This document shows positions 1 to 5,515 of a stretch of 5,965 nucleotides of DNA, in pieces. The notes beneath the pieces were generated by a model. The model was not told the origin of the DNA, did not search any database, and saw only the letters and a list, made by a program, of their open reading frames with translations. The DNA lies in the NCBI GenBank assembly GCA_043721235.1, contig JAYSRE010000258.1:1-5965 (forward strand), given 5' to 3'. Made by a program: the position numbers and the translations under genes. The stretch comes from JAAFIP01 sp043721235 (GTDB lineage: Bacteria; Pseudomonadota; Gammaproteobacteria; Burkholderiales; Burkholderiaceae_C). The stretch's first letter is position 1, and every line of letters starts with the position of its first letter.

Positions 1-65
1 CGGGCCCGCTTAAAGCTGTCCAGCCGTTGTAGCCAGCGCACATCATCAGCTTGAGAGTCAGTCAT
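1..65 (-). CDS. Partial CDS: probable HEPN-type nucleotidyltransferase substrate-binding protein (N-terminus only)
   Basis: Only the first 21 codons are in the window; the gene runs off the low-coordinate edge. The visible protein begins MTDSQADDVRW and continues LQRLDSFKRA. A D-(V/I)-R-W-x-Q-R-(L/F)-x-x-F-K-(R/K)-A opening is, from memory, typical of the HI0074-like 'nucleotidyltransferase substrate binding' proteins. These are all-helical HEPN-superfamily proteins that pair with a minimal nucleotidyltransferase (MNT), some as HepT/MntA-type toxin-antitoxin systems. The ATG lies 4 nt after the hisA stop (TAACCAAATG on the minus strand), so the gene is probably co-transcribed with hisA and may be translationally coupled to it. 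A GGGCGGA stretch in the last hisA codons could serve as a weak ribosome site. The partner gene would lie outside the window. The call rests on a short N-terminal signature only. Confidence 0.55.
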   Translation of the reverse strand, partial: MTDSQADDVRWLQRLDSFKRA

Positions 66-69
66 TTGG

Positions 70-810
70 TTATCCGCCCAACTCATCTGCCCGCACCTGC
101 GCCTCTGCAAAATCTAAATCACCCGAATAAATCGCGCGGCCGCAGATCACGCCTTCGATGCCCTCGCCTTGTACGGCACACAGTTTGTCAATGTCGGCCA
201 TGTTGGACAGGCCACCTGAGGCAATGACGGGGATGGTGAGGGCTTGGGCTAGTTTGACGGTGGCTTCGATGTTGATGCCTGACAGCATGCCGTCGCGGCC
301 TATGTCGGTGTAGATGATGGATTCAACCCCATAGCCTTCAAACTTTTTGGCAATGTCGATAACGTCGTGTTTGGTCAGCTTGCTCCAGCCGTCGGTGGCG
401 ACTTTGCCGTCTTTGGCATCTAGCCCCACGATGATGTGACCGGGGAAGGCGGTGCAGGCGTCTTGCAAAAAGCCGGGGTTTTTGATGGCTGCGGTGCCGA
501 TGATGACGTATTGCAGGCCGGCGTCGATGTAGCGCTCAATGGTGTCCAGATCGCGGATGCCGCCGCCCAGCTGCACGGGGATGTCTTGGCCTACGGTTTT
601 TAAAATGCTTTTGATGGCGGCCAAGTTTTGCGGCTTGCCGGCAAAAGCGCCGTTCAAATCCACCAAATGCAAGCGGCGGGCTCCTTTGTCGTACCAGCTT
701 TGCGCCATGGCCTGGGGGTCTTCGCTGAAAATGGTGGACTGGAGCATGTCGCCTTGTTTGAGGCGTACACAGTGGCCGTCTTTGAGGTCAATCGCAGGAA
801 TGAGTTGCAT
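70..810 (-). CDS. hisA: HisA, phosphoribosylformimino-5-aminoimidazole carboxamide ribotide isomerase
   Basis: This cytoplasmic (beta/alpha)8-barrel enzyme catalyses the Amadori rearrangement of ProFAR to PRFAR, the substrate of HisF/HisH, in histidine biosynthesis. The start chosen gives MQLIPAIDLKDG, 246 residues, the usual family length. An in-frame ATG 21 codons upstream would add a non-conserved tail and is not used. Visible signatures: D8 in the first strand (catalytic base), the phosphate-binding GGGIR at 82-86, D131 in VGLDAKDG (the second catalytic acid/base), YTDIGRDG at 167-174, and the second phosphate motif ASGG at 197-200 with CGRAIY near the end. No strong Shine-Dalgarno precedes the ATG. 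It follows hisH after a 127-nt gap, unusually wide for this block, and is followed 4 nt later by the probable HEPN gene. No truncation or frameshift is seen. Confidence 0.95.
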   Translation of the reverse strand: MQLIPAIDLKDGHCVRLKQGDMLQSTIFSEDPQAMAQSWYDKGARRLHLVDLNGAFAGKPQNLAAIKSILKTVGQDIPVQLGGGIRDLDTIERYIDAGLQYVIIGTAAIKNPGFLQDACTAFPGHIIVGLDAKDGKVATDGWSKLTKHDVIDIAKKFEGYGVESIIYTDIGRDGMLSGINIEATVKLAQALTIPVIASGGLSNMADIDKLCAVQGEGIEGVICGRAIYSGDLDFAEAQVRADELGG

Positions 811-886
811 GGTACTAATAACGAAATGGACGAGGGATTTTGTAAGCTGGGGGGGTTGAGAAGACTTAGGCAAATTCAGGCGGGTT

Positions 887-909
887 TAGGCTGAAATAAG
901 ACCAGCCTA
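887..909. repeat. Inverted repeat upstream of hisA (7-bp arms, 9-nt loop)
   Basis: TAGGCTG at 887-893 and CAGCCTA at 903-909 are exact reverse complements around a 9-nt AT-rich loop. No T-run follows on the minus strand, so it is not a normal intrinsic terminator. Just downstream (toward hisA) three CCTAA/CCTGA/CCTAA pentamers recur at a 10-bp spacing (886-890, 876-880, 866-870). The element could be an operator or a leader RNA hairpin, or chance. Confidence 0.4.
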
Positions 910-925
910 GGGCCAGCAAAGTCAA
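896..925 (-). promoter_or_regulatory. Candidate sigma70-type promoter in the hisH-hisA gap
   Basis: On the minus strand TTGACT (920-925; 5 of 6 to the -35 consensus) is followed after 18 nt by TCTTAT (896-901; 4 of 6 to the -10 consensus). It would start transcription within the 127-nt gap and give hisA an 80-90 nt leader. The match is by eye and the -10 is weak, so this is only a candidate. The -10 lies in the loop of the inverted repeat at 887-909. Confidence 0.3.
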
Positions 926-937
926 AAAATGAAAAAC

Positions 938-1672
938 TTATGGGTTCCAGTGCAGGAAGTTACGGTAGAGGGCTAGGCCTTGGGCAGCGCTTTTTTCGGG
1001 GTGAAATTGAGTAGCAAAAATATTATCACGTGCAATGGCGGCTGTAAATAGCGCGCCGTAGTCGGTTTGGCCTGCACTGTGGCGCGCATCCAAGGGCTGG
1101 GCGTAGTAGCTGTGCACAAAATAAAAGTAGGCATTGTTGTCAATACCGTTCCAAAGTGCGTGGGGTTGCGATTGAACCACACGGTTCCAGCCCATGTGGG
1201 GCACCTTAAAACGACTGCCGTCTGCCTGCAGGCGGCCAGCAAGGTCAAATTTGCGCACCTGGCCGGGAATCAGGCCCAAACCAGGGGTGTTTTGCTCCTC
1301 GCTGTGCTCCAGCAGCATTTGCATGCCTACGCACACACCAAACAGGGGCTTGGTATGGGCTGCCTCCAGCACGGCTGGCAGCAAATTGCCGCCTTGTGCG
1401 CTTGCCAGGCTGTGCATGCTGGCGTGCAGGTGGTGCTCAGGCAGGTTGCCTGGCACATGCGGATCCTCAACGTGGGCCTCGCGCAGCTCGCGCATGCAGT
1501 CGCGCATGGCCCCTTGGCCGGGCAGTACGACGCGGTCGGCCCGGCGCACGTCGTCGGGATGGTTGGTAATGATGACCTCAAACCCGCTGCCTTTGGCGGC
1601 CTCTTTGACCGCGTTAGACACCGAGCGCAGGTTGCCCATACCGTAGTCAACGACTGCAACAGTCTTGGTCAT
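938..1672 (-). CDS. hisH: HisH, glutamine amidotransferase subunit of imidazole glycerol phosphate synthase, with a long in-frame insertion
   Basis: HisH hydrolyses glutamine and channels ammonia to HisF, which makes imidazole glycerol phosphate and AICAR. The class I glutaminase triad is complete: C114 in GVCVGMQ, and H224 and E226 in QFHPEKS. Other signatures are the N-terminal VVDYGMGN (7-14), the oxyanion-loop PGQGAM (51-56), PHMGWN (158-163) and YFYFVHSYY (182-190). At 244 residues it is about 30 longer than the usual 200-215. The excess falls between RELRE (61-65) and LLPAVLEAA (97-105), roughly residues 67-96, and is His-rich (EHHLHASMH). The surrounding sequence matches comamonad HisH from memory. 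The ATG at 1672 gives the normal N-terminus MTKTVAVVDYG; no clear Shine-Dalgarno is visible. It follows hisB after an 87-nt gap holding a palindromic element. Its partner hisF is not in the window. Confidence 0.95.
   Translation of the reverse strand: MTKTVAVVDYGMGNLRSVSNAVKEAAKGSGFEVIITNHPDDVRRADRVVLPGQGAMRDCMRELREAHVEDPHVPGNLPEHHLHASMHSLASAQGGNLLPAVLEAAHTKPLFGVCVGMQMLLEHSEEQNTPGLGLIPGQVRKFDLAGRLQADGSRFKVPHMGWNRVVQSQPHALWNGIDNNAYFYFVHSYYAQPLDARHSAGQTDYGALFTAAIARDNIFATQFHPEKSAAQGLALYRNFLHWNP
1385..1474 (-). repeat. Inverted-repeat-rich in-frame insertion inside hisH
   Basis: This is the approximately 90-nt segment encoding HisH residues 67-96, which I judge extra relative to the family. It contains a 3-nt-loop hairpin (CAGGCA 1438-1443, TGCCTG 1447-1452). 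A longer-range exact inverted repeat, TGCCAGGC 1403-1410 with GCCTGGCA 1448-1455, shares bases with that hairpin, and there is a GCATGC palindrome at 1414-1419. The boundaries come from memory of HisH sequences, not from an alignment, so they may shift by a few codons. It could instead be an ordinary loop expansion. Confidence 0.45.
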
Positions 1673-1691
1673 ATTTTAGTTTTGACAATGC

Positions 1692-1728
1692 AAATGCTAT
1701 TAAATAAATAGCTGCTTGTGCAGCATTT
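1692..1728. repeat. Small AT-rich palindromic intergenic element between hisB and hisH
   Basis: The element has nested and tandem inverted repeats. The outer arms are AAATGCT (1692-1698) and AGCATTT (1722-1728). Inside are GCTATT/AATAGC (1696-1701 and 1707-1712, 5-nt loop) and GCTGC/GCAGC (1711-1715 and 1720-1724, 4-nt loop). It could fold as a three-way junction or as alternative hairpins, since the arms share bases. The GCTATT-AATAGCTGCTTG core resembles, from memory, a dispersed intergenic repeat of Comamonadaceae genomes. There is no T-run on the minus strand directly after it, so it is not a classic terminator. It occupies about half of the hisB-hisH gap (1673-1759), in which no gene is seen. 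Confidence 0.55.
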
Positions 1729-1759
1729 CCTTGGGCCATAAGGCTAAAACACTGAAATT

Positions 1760-2383
1760 TTACAAACTGCCTTTGGTGGAGGGCACAACGCCTGCCGAGC
1801 GTGGGTCAAGCTCTAGCGCCATGCGCATGGCGCGGGCAAAGGCTTTGAAAACGGTTTCGCTTTGGTGGTGGGCGTTTTCACCGGTCAGGTTGTCAATATG
1901 CAGGGTCACCAAGGCGTGGTTGACAAAGCCTTGGAAAAATTCGTACGCCAGCTGGGTGTCAAATTCGCCCACCATGCCAGCTTTAAATGGCACATTCATG
2001 TGCAAACCGGGGCGGCCTGAAAAGTCGATCACCACGCGGCTTAAAGCCTCGTCCAGCGGCACATAGGCGTGGCCGTAGCGCTTAATACCTTTTTTGTCGC
2101 CCACCGCTTTGAATACCGCTTGGCCCAGGGTAATGCCCACGTCTTCGACCGTGTGGTGGCCGTCAATGTGCAGGTCGCCTACGGCTTGAATGTCCAGATC
2201 CATCAGCCCATGGCGGGCGATTTGGTCGAGCATGTGGTCAAAAAAGCCAATGCCGGTGGACAGGTTGGCCTGGCCCGTTCCGTCAAGGTTGAGCTTGACG
2301 GTGATTTGGGTCTCGTTGGTGTTGCGGGTGACCTCCGCTTGTCGGGGAGCGTTCGTTAGTTTCTCTTCAGCAGTGCGGTTCAT
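1760..2383 (-). CDS. hisB: HisB, imidazoleglycerol-phosphate dehydratase (monofunctional)
   Basis: This Mn-dependent enzyme dehydrates imidazole glycerol phosphate to imidazole acetol phosphate, the substrate of HisC. The protein has 207 residues and only the dehydratase domain; the HAD phosphatase domain of the enterobacterial bifunctional HisB is absent. Visible metal-site and active-site motifs: FFDHMLDQIARHG (47-59), DGHHTVEDVG (74-83), DEALSR (111-116), FVNHALVTLH (153-162) and AHHQSETVFKAFARA (171-185). This covers the two symmetric HHxxE half-sites (H76/H77/E80 and H172/H173/E176). It ends in PSTKGSL, a common family C-terminus. The ATG at 2383 adds a short variable leader before the conserved EVTRNTNET. 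No good Shine-Dalgarno is visible in the 77-nt gap upstream. The gene is separated from hisC by a J-domain-like gene. Confidence 0.95.
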   Translation of the reverse strand: MNRTAEEKLTNAPRQAEVTRNTNETQITVKLNLDGTGQANLSTGIGFFDHMLDQIARHGLMDLDIQAVGDLHIDGHHTVEDVGITLGQAVFKAVGDKKGIKRYGHAYVPLDEALSRVVIDFSGRPGLHMNVPFKAGMVGEFDTQLAYEFFQGFVNHALVTLHIDNLTGENAHHQSETVFKAFARAMRMALELDPRSAGVVPSTKGSL

Positions 2384-2460
2384 AGCGGTATTGTCGCATT
2401 TTGGCGAGCTTTAACTAAGTGGGTATGCAGTGGTTAAACAAAATCTTGTTGGCCCGTTTA

Positions 2461-3633
2461 TCAGTCGTAAGTGCCACCCAGTAAAGAAAGTTGATGTTTA
2501 GCCCATCTTTTGAGCAATTTATCGTCTTGCACATCCACTACATCCAGCTGCAGCGAGGCCACCATCTCTTGCAAACGCTGGGTTTGGAAGCGCAGGCCGC
2601 TATCTAGGTTTTTTTGGCTCACGTTGCCGTAGCCCACGTCAAACGCCATCTGTATATGCCCTAGCATGCTTTGGTATTCGGCCTGTAAGTCCCTCAGCTG
2701 GCTTTTCAGCATAAGGTTAAAACCACGCAGCTTGTCATCAGCCATGGCAGCTACTGACGCGGGGTTGATCTGGTCTACCTCCATTTGCAGGCGCAGCAAG
2801 GCCAGCAGGTCTTTGCCGTCGTTAGCGGCATTCACGCGCACCATCAGCTGATTTTTGCGGGCGCGCTCTGCGGGGTCGGTCTCGCGGTCGGGGTGCAGGG
2901 CGCTGGCCAGCTTGCGGTAGATGGTGCGCAAGGCGTTGTGCGCGTCTAGCACTTCTTGCTCGGCTTGCTTTTGCTTGGGCGATTTTTTGCGTTTGGCTTG
3001 GCGTGCGGCGTGTGCTTTTATGGCGGCCTCGTCATCGGCCTGCATTTTGCGCATCAGCGCCTCAATCATGTCGTCGGTGGATAGGGTGCTGTCGTTATCC
3101 ACTGGCACGCCCATGGCCTGCGCCATGGCGCGGTTGAGTTCGGACGCAGTTTCTGCGTCAAGCCCATCTTCTAGCCCATCATCGTCTGCACCATAACGGT
3201 CTGCCACGGCTTGCAGTGCTGGGCTGGGGTCGCCTGCTCCCATCAGTTCGTCTAGCAGTATGCAGATTAGCTCTCGCACGTCAGCAACTACGCGCTGCGA
3301 CAGGCCTTTGGGGGTTTGCAAGCGCTGGTCTAAGTACAACACCAGTTGCTCTTGCAGCCCGTACACCTGCTTGCGCAGAGGGGCTAGTTTGGCCACGCGT
3401 TCGGTGGAATGTGCGTCTGCTAGAGTTTTTAAGTTGCTCAGGTCTTTGCTTTGCTTTTCAATCTTCTCCAGCAGTTGGTTAAATAGCTGTTGCTCGGGGC
3501 CTAAGCTTTGGGCGGCAATCGTCAGCGCATTAGATTCAGCAGCCTCGCGTGCGCCGCCCGCTGCATTTTCAGTTGCTCCATTTACGGCATCTACCTTAGG
3601 CTGTTTCAAGGGCGCTTTTTTAGCTTTGACCAT
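2461..3633 (-). CDS. J-domain-like (DnaJ-related) protein of unknown role, between hisC and hisB
   Basis: The protein has 390 residues counted from the ATG at 3633 (MVKAKKAPLK). A TTG 11 codons upstream is also in frame but is a less likely start. The N-terminal 30 residues are basic then Ala-rich and probably disordered. Residues ~45-130 are mostly helical with coiled-coil character (LLEKIEKQ, LRKQVYGLQEQL). Residues 149-162 are a very acidic stretch (ADDDGLEDGLDAET). Residues 211-223 are a basic patch (RQAKRKKSPKQKQ). A J-domain core follows: helix II ALRTIYRKLASAL, the diagnostic HPD at 247-249, then helix III around 256-281. The canonical helix I with YxxLG is not recognisable, so the J domain is atypical. 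The remainder (~300-390) is helical. HPD implies stimulation of a DnaK-type Hsp70, but this is family inference. It sits 39 nt after hisC and 77 nt before hisB, as if part of the his transcript. I cannot name a specific family. Confidence 0.75.
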   Translation of the reverse strand: MVKAKKAPLKQPKVDAVNGATENAAGGAREAAESNALTIAAQSLGPEQQLFNQLLEKIEKQSKDLSNLKTLADAHSTERVAKLAPLRKQVYGLQEQLVLYLDQRLQTPKGLSQRVVADVRELICILLDELMGAGDPSPALQAVADRYGADDDGLEDGLDAETASELNRAMAQAMGVPVDNDSTLSTDDMIEALMRKMQADDEAAIKAHAARQAKRKKSPKQKQAEQEVLDAHNALRTIYRKLASALHPDRETDPAERARKNQLMVRVNAANDGKDLLALLRLQMEVDQINPASVAAMADDKLRGFNLMLKSQLRDLQAEYQSMLGHIQMAFDVGYGNVSQKNLDSGLRFQTQRLQEMVASLQLDVVDVQDDKLLKRWAKHQLSLLGGTYD

Positions 3634-3672
3634 AGTAAATTGGCGGTTTCGTAGAATGGCTTGCAACAGGTT

Positions 3673-4830
3673 TTATACACTCAGGCTGTCTTGCAGCGCT
3701 TTGAGCAGCAACTGGTTTTCAGCAGGCGTGCCCACTGAAATACGCAAGGTGTTATCCAGCAAAGGGTGCATCTTGCTCACGTTCTTGACCAACACACCGC
3801 GCTGCTTTAAACCCTCAAAAGTTTTTGCTGCATCAGCCACACGCAACAGGAACATATTGGCATCGCTCTTTATGGGCTGCGCGCCGGGCATCTTTGCAGT
3901 TGCTTCTAAAAGCATAGCTCGTTGAGCACATATCTCTTGGGCTTGCTGGGAAAACACATCTTTATTTTCTAGTGCAAACAACGCGCATTCGCAGTTCAGC
4001 ACGCTGATGTTGTAAGGCGGGCGCAGTTTGTCTATCTCGTCAATTAATGCGGCTGGCCCCATCATGTAGCCTAGCCGCACACCGGCTAAGCCAAATTTGC
4101 TGAGCGTGCGCATGAGCAGCACATTTGCGTTCGCCTCTGGTGCGGTGTGGATGTGAGTGATCCAACTTTTGCTACTAAAGGGCTGGTAGGCTTCGTCCAT
4201 CACCACCATGCCGCCATACTGCGCGCACTCTGCAATAATGCGCTTGATCACGCCTTCGTCCCACAAATTGGCGGTGGGGTTGTTAGGGTAGGCAAGGTAG
4301 GTAATGGCGGGCTTGTCTTGGTTGATCGCAGCCAACATGGCCGCTTCGTCCAGCTCAAAATCCTGAGTCAGCGGCACGCCAATAAACTGCAAACCTTGCA
4401 GTTGCGCGCTCATGGCGTACATCACAAAGCCGGGCAGCGGGGCCAGGATTTTGCCGCCTGGTAATTGGCCAGAGCCCGCTTGCGCGGGCCGACCATAATT
4501 TGCCTGCGCAGGCGTGCTCACAGCCATCGCCAACAGCGAAATTAATTCGTCTGATCCATTGCCCAGCATCAGCCCATAGCCTGCTGGCACCCGCGCGTAG
4601 CTGCGCAGTGCAGCTCTCAAAGTATCCACTTCTTTGCCCGGATACCGGTTAATGGCCAATTTACCCAAGCGCTCGCCCAGCTTGGCCTGCAGCGCAGGCG
4701 CTAGCGTATAGCCATTCTCCATCGCATCTAGTTTTACCATGCCCGCCGAGTCTTGGATGGCGTAGGCGTGCATAGACTGCACGTCACGGCGAATGTGGGA
4801 GAGGATGTTGGTTTGCGAGGTAAGGCTCAT
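3673..4830 (-). CDS. hisC: HisC, histidinol-phosphate aminotransferase, with an extra in-frame palindromic segment
   Basis: This PLP-dependent fold-type I aminotransferase converts imidazole acetol phosphate and glutamate to histidinol phosphate. Signatures: NRYPG (61-65), GNGSDELI (90-97), YPNNPT (181-186, with the PLP-ring Asn), MDEAY (211-215, with the PLP Asp and Tyr), the Schiff-base lysine K245 in RTLSKFGLAGVRLGY, and RISVGT (363-368) with the substrate-carboxylate Arg. At 385 residues it is somewhat long. Remembered comamonad HisC proteins read straight from 'LLAMA' into 'PGAKVLAP'; here about 18 residues (106-123, TPAQANYGRPAQAGSGQL) intervene. The ATG at 4830 overlaps the vapC stop by one base (TGATG), so translation is likely coupled to the toxin gene. 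No Shine-Dalgarno precedes it. The his genes downstream run in the same direction. Confidence 0.95.
   Translation of the reverse strand: MSLTSQTNILSHIRRDVQSMHAYAIQDSAGMVKLDAMENGYTLAPALQAKLGERLGKLAINRYPGKEVDTLRAALRSYARVPAGYGLMLGNGSDELISLLAMAVSTPAQANYGRPAQAGSGQLPGGKILAPLPGFVMYAMSAQLQGLQFIGVPLTQDFELDEAAMLAAINQDKPAITYLAYPNNPTANLWDEGVIKRIIAECAQYGGMVVMDEAYQPFSSKSWITHIHTAPEANANVLLMRTLSKFGLAGVRLGYMMGPAALIDEIDKLRPPYNISVLNCECALFALENKDVFSQQAQEICAQRAMLLEATAKMPGAQPIKSDANMFLLRVADAAKTFEGLKQRGVLVKNVSKMHPLLDNTLRISVGTPAENQLLLKALQDSLSV
4462..4515 (-). repeat. Palindromic doublet inserted in frame in hisC
   Basis: The segment encodes HisC residues 106-123. It holds two strong palindromes: a perfect 12-bp palindrome GCCTGCGCAGGC at 4502-4513, and a hairpin GCCCGC (4474-4479), 4-nt loop, GCGGGC (4484-4489). 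They are separated by an AT-rich 12-nt spacer. The encoded peptide is low in hydrophobics (Ala, Gln, Gly, Pro), as expected of a surface loop. The layout, two adjacent hairpins 54 nt long and in frame, resembles REP/BIME-like or intragenic palindromic elements. The boundaries are set from memory of family sequences and are approximate. Confidence 0.6.
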
Positions 4831-5273
4831 CAGAGATCATTAAGTAGTTCTATCGAGGACACAAAGGGGTTAATCACCTGCACCGCGCCGTAGCGTTGGT
4901 CGTGTGCCATGTCTTCGCTCAAAACATACCGGCAGCCTAGGTGCTGCGCTGCGGCAATCATTAAGCTGTCCCAGTAATGCAAACCGTAGCGGCTCTCAAC
5001 CGCCCAGGCAGACTCTACCGTTGCATGGTCAATTTGCCAAGGCTGCCACAGCTCGTAGCGACGCACTTCGGCCCGTGCATCACCAGCTGGCATTGGCGGC
5101 TTGATCTTGCGCGTCACGTTGACATAAAACTCATTGAGCACCTGCGTGCTGACACGGCCTATGCCCCTCGCCCACAGCACGCCCAACCATTGCAACGCCT
5201 TCTCACGCTTGACCGTATCAGCCCCGTCTTCGCTGTAAATCAGGATATTGGTGTCCACAAACACGCTGTTCAT
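4830..5273 (-). CDS. vapC: VapC-type PIN-domain ribonuclease toxin
   Basis: The protein has 147 residues with a single PIN domain. The acidic Mg-binding quartet is intact: D7 in VFVDTNIL, E48 in TQVLNEFY, D102 in YWDSLMIAAA and D121 in VLSEDM. Full conservation suggests an active endoribonuclease; VapC toxins typically cleave tRNA or rRNA, but the target cannot be read from the sequence. The length is near the normal 130-150. The ATG at 5273 overlaps the end of the antitoxin gene by 4 nt (ATGA), the usual VapBC arrangement. Its own stop overlaps the hisC start (TGATG). Expression is probably set by the palindromic operator upstream of vapB through VapB/VapC autoregulation, which is family knowledge and not shown here. 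The gene symbol is given by family, not by orthology to a characterised locus. Confidence 0.88.
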   Translation of the reverse strand: MNSVFVDTNILIYSEDGADTVKREKALQWLGVLWARGIGRVSTQVLNEFYVNVTRKIKPPMPAGDARAEVRRYELWQPWQIDHATVESAWAVESRYGLHYWDSLMIAAAQHLGCRYVLSEDMAHDQRYGAVQVINPFVSSIELLNDL

Positions 5274-5503
5274 AGGCTGCGATCGTACAGGTCGGCGCGC
5301 TTGGCGTAGGCGCTGCCGTCAGACCGCCAAGTACGGTCTTTATTTATCCAGTCATGCGCTGCACGCTGGTATGCATCAGTCAAGCGCATCTTGTCCGCTA
5401 ACATTTCGCCCACTAGGCGAGATACGCTGGTGTTGCGTTTGGCAGCCTCGATCCGCGCCCACTCCAAAGCCGAGTCTTCTACGGTGATGGTGACGTTTTT
5501 CAT
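5270..5503 (-). CDS. vapB: VapB-type ribbon-helix-helix antitoxin
   Basis: The protein has 77 residues. The N-terminus MKNVTITVEDSALEWARIEA, followed by AKRNTSVSRLVGEML, has the ribbon-helix-helix (CopG/Arc-like) pattern: a short beta strand with alternating residues (NVTITV), helix A (DSALEWARIEAAKRN), a turn with S/T, then helix B (SVSRLVGEMLADKM). The C-terminal half (about 40-77), ending in RADLYDRSL with WRSDGSAYAKR before it, is the likely toxin-binding tail; similar endings occur in VapB-like proteins paired with PIN toxins. The stop overlaps the vapC start by 4 nt. The start at 5503 lies only 8 nt from the palindrome at 5512-5550, with no Shine-Dalgarno between, so the mRNA may be leaderless or nearly so. 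Expected roles are to neutralise VapC and to repress the operon at the palindrome. Confidence 0.85.
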   Translation of the reverse strand: MKNVTITVEDSALEWARIEAAKRNTSVSRLVGEMLADKMRLTDAYQRAAHDWINKDRTWRSDGSAYAKRADLYDRSL

Positions 5504-5509
5504 GAACGG

Positions 5510-5515
5510 ATAATA
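5510..5515 (-). promoter_or_regulatory. Candidate -10 box for vapBC (and possibly hisC)
   Basis: The minus-strand TATTAT matches the -10 consensus at 5 of 6 positions and overlaps the promoter-proximal edge of the operator palindrome. Its position would put transcription start at or next to the vapB ATG (5503). No convincing -35 is found 16-18 nt upstream; the region there is the palindrome itself. This is a weak call. Confidence 0.25.

Noticed and set aside
811..873. N-terminal extension of HisA by 21 residues from an upstream ATG
   Set aside because: HisA proteins start at M-x-(L/I)-I-P-A-I-D; the extension is not family-like and the 246-residue form has the normal length.
1682..1710. Plus-strand TTGACA as an antisense promoter into hisB
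   Set aside because: The -35 is perfect, but at 17-nt spacing the -10 position reads TAAATA (3 of 6), and no plus-strand gene follows.
1067..1711. Long plus-strand open frame (214 codons) opposite hisH
   Set aside because: It is antisense to a clear HisH with an intact catalytic triad. The translation has no recognisable domain, and long antisense frames are common opposite GC-rich genes.
2437..2450. AACAA/TTGTT hairpin in the gap before hisB as a terminator
   Set aside because: Only a 5-bp AT-rich stem with a short T-run; too weak.
3634..3666. TTG start adding 11 residues to the J-domain-like protein
   Set aside because: TTG is a rarer start, no ribosome site supports it, and an ATG with a typical basic N-terminus follows in frame.
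3260..3925. Plus-strand open frame (221 codons) opposite the J-domain-like gene and hisC
   Set aside because: It spans two convincing minus-strand genes and their gap, and its Ser/Cys-rich product shows no family features.
4685..4699. GCCTGC-AGC-GCAGGC hairpin near the start of hisC as another inserted palindrome
   Set aside because: It encodes the normal HisC segment APALQA with no extra residues, so it is explained by coding sequence.
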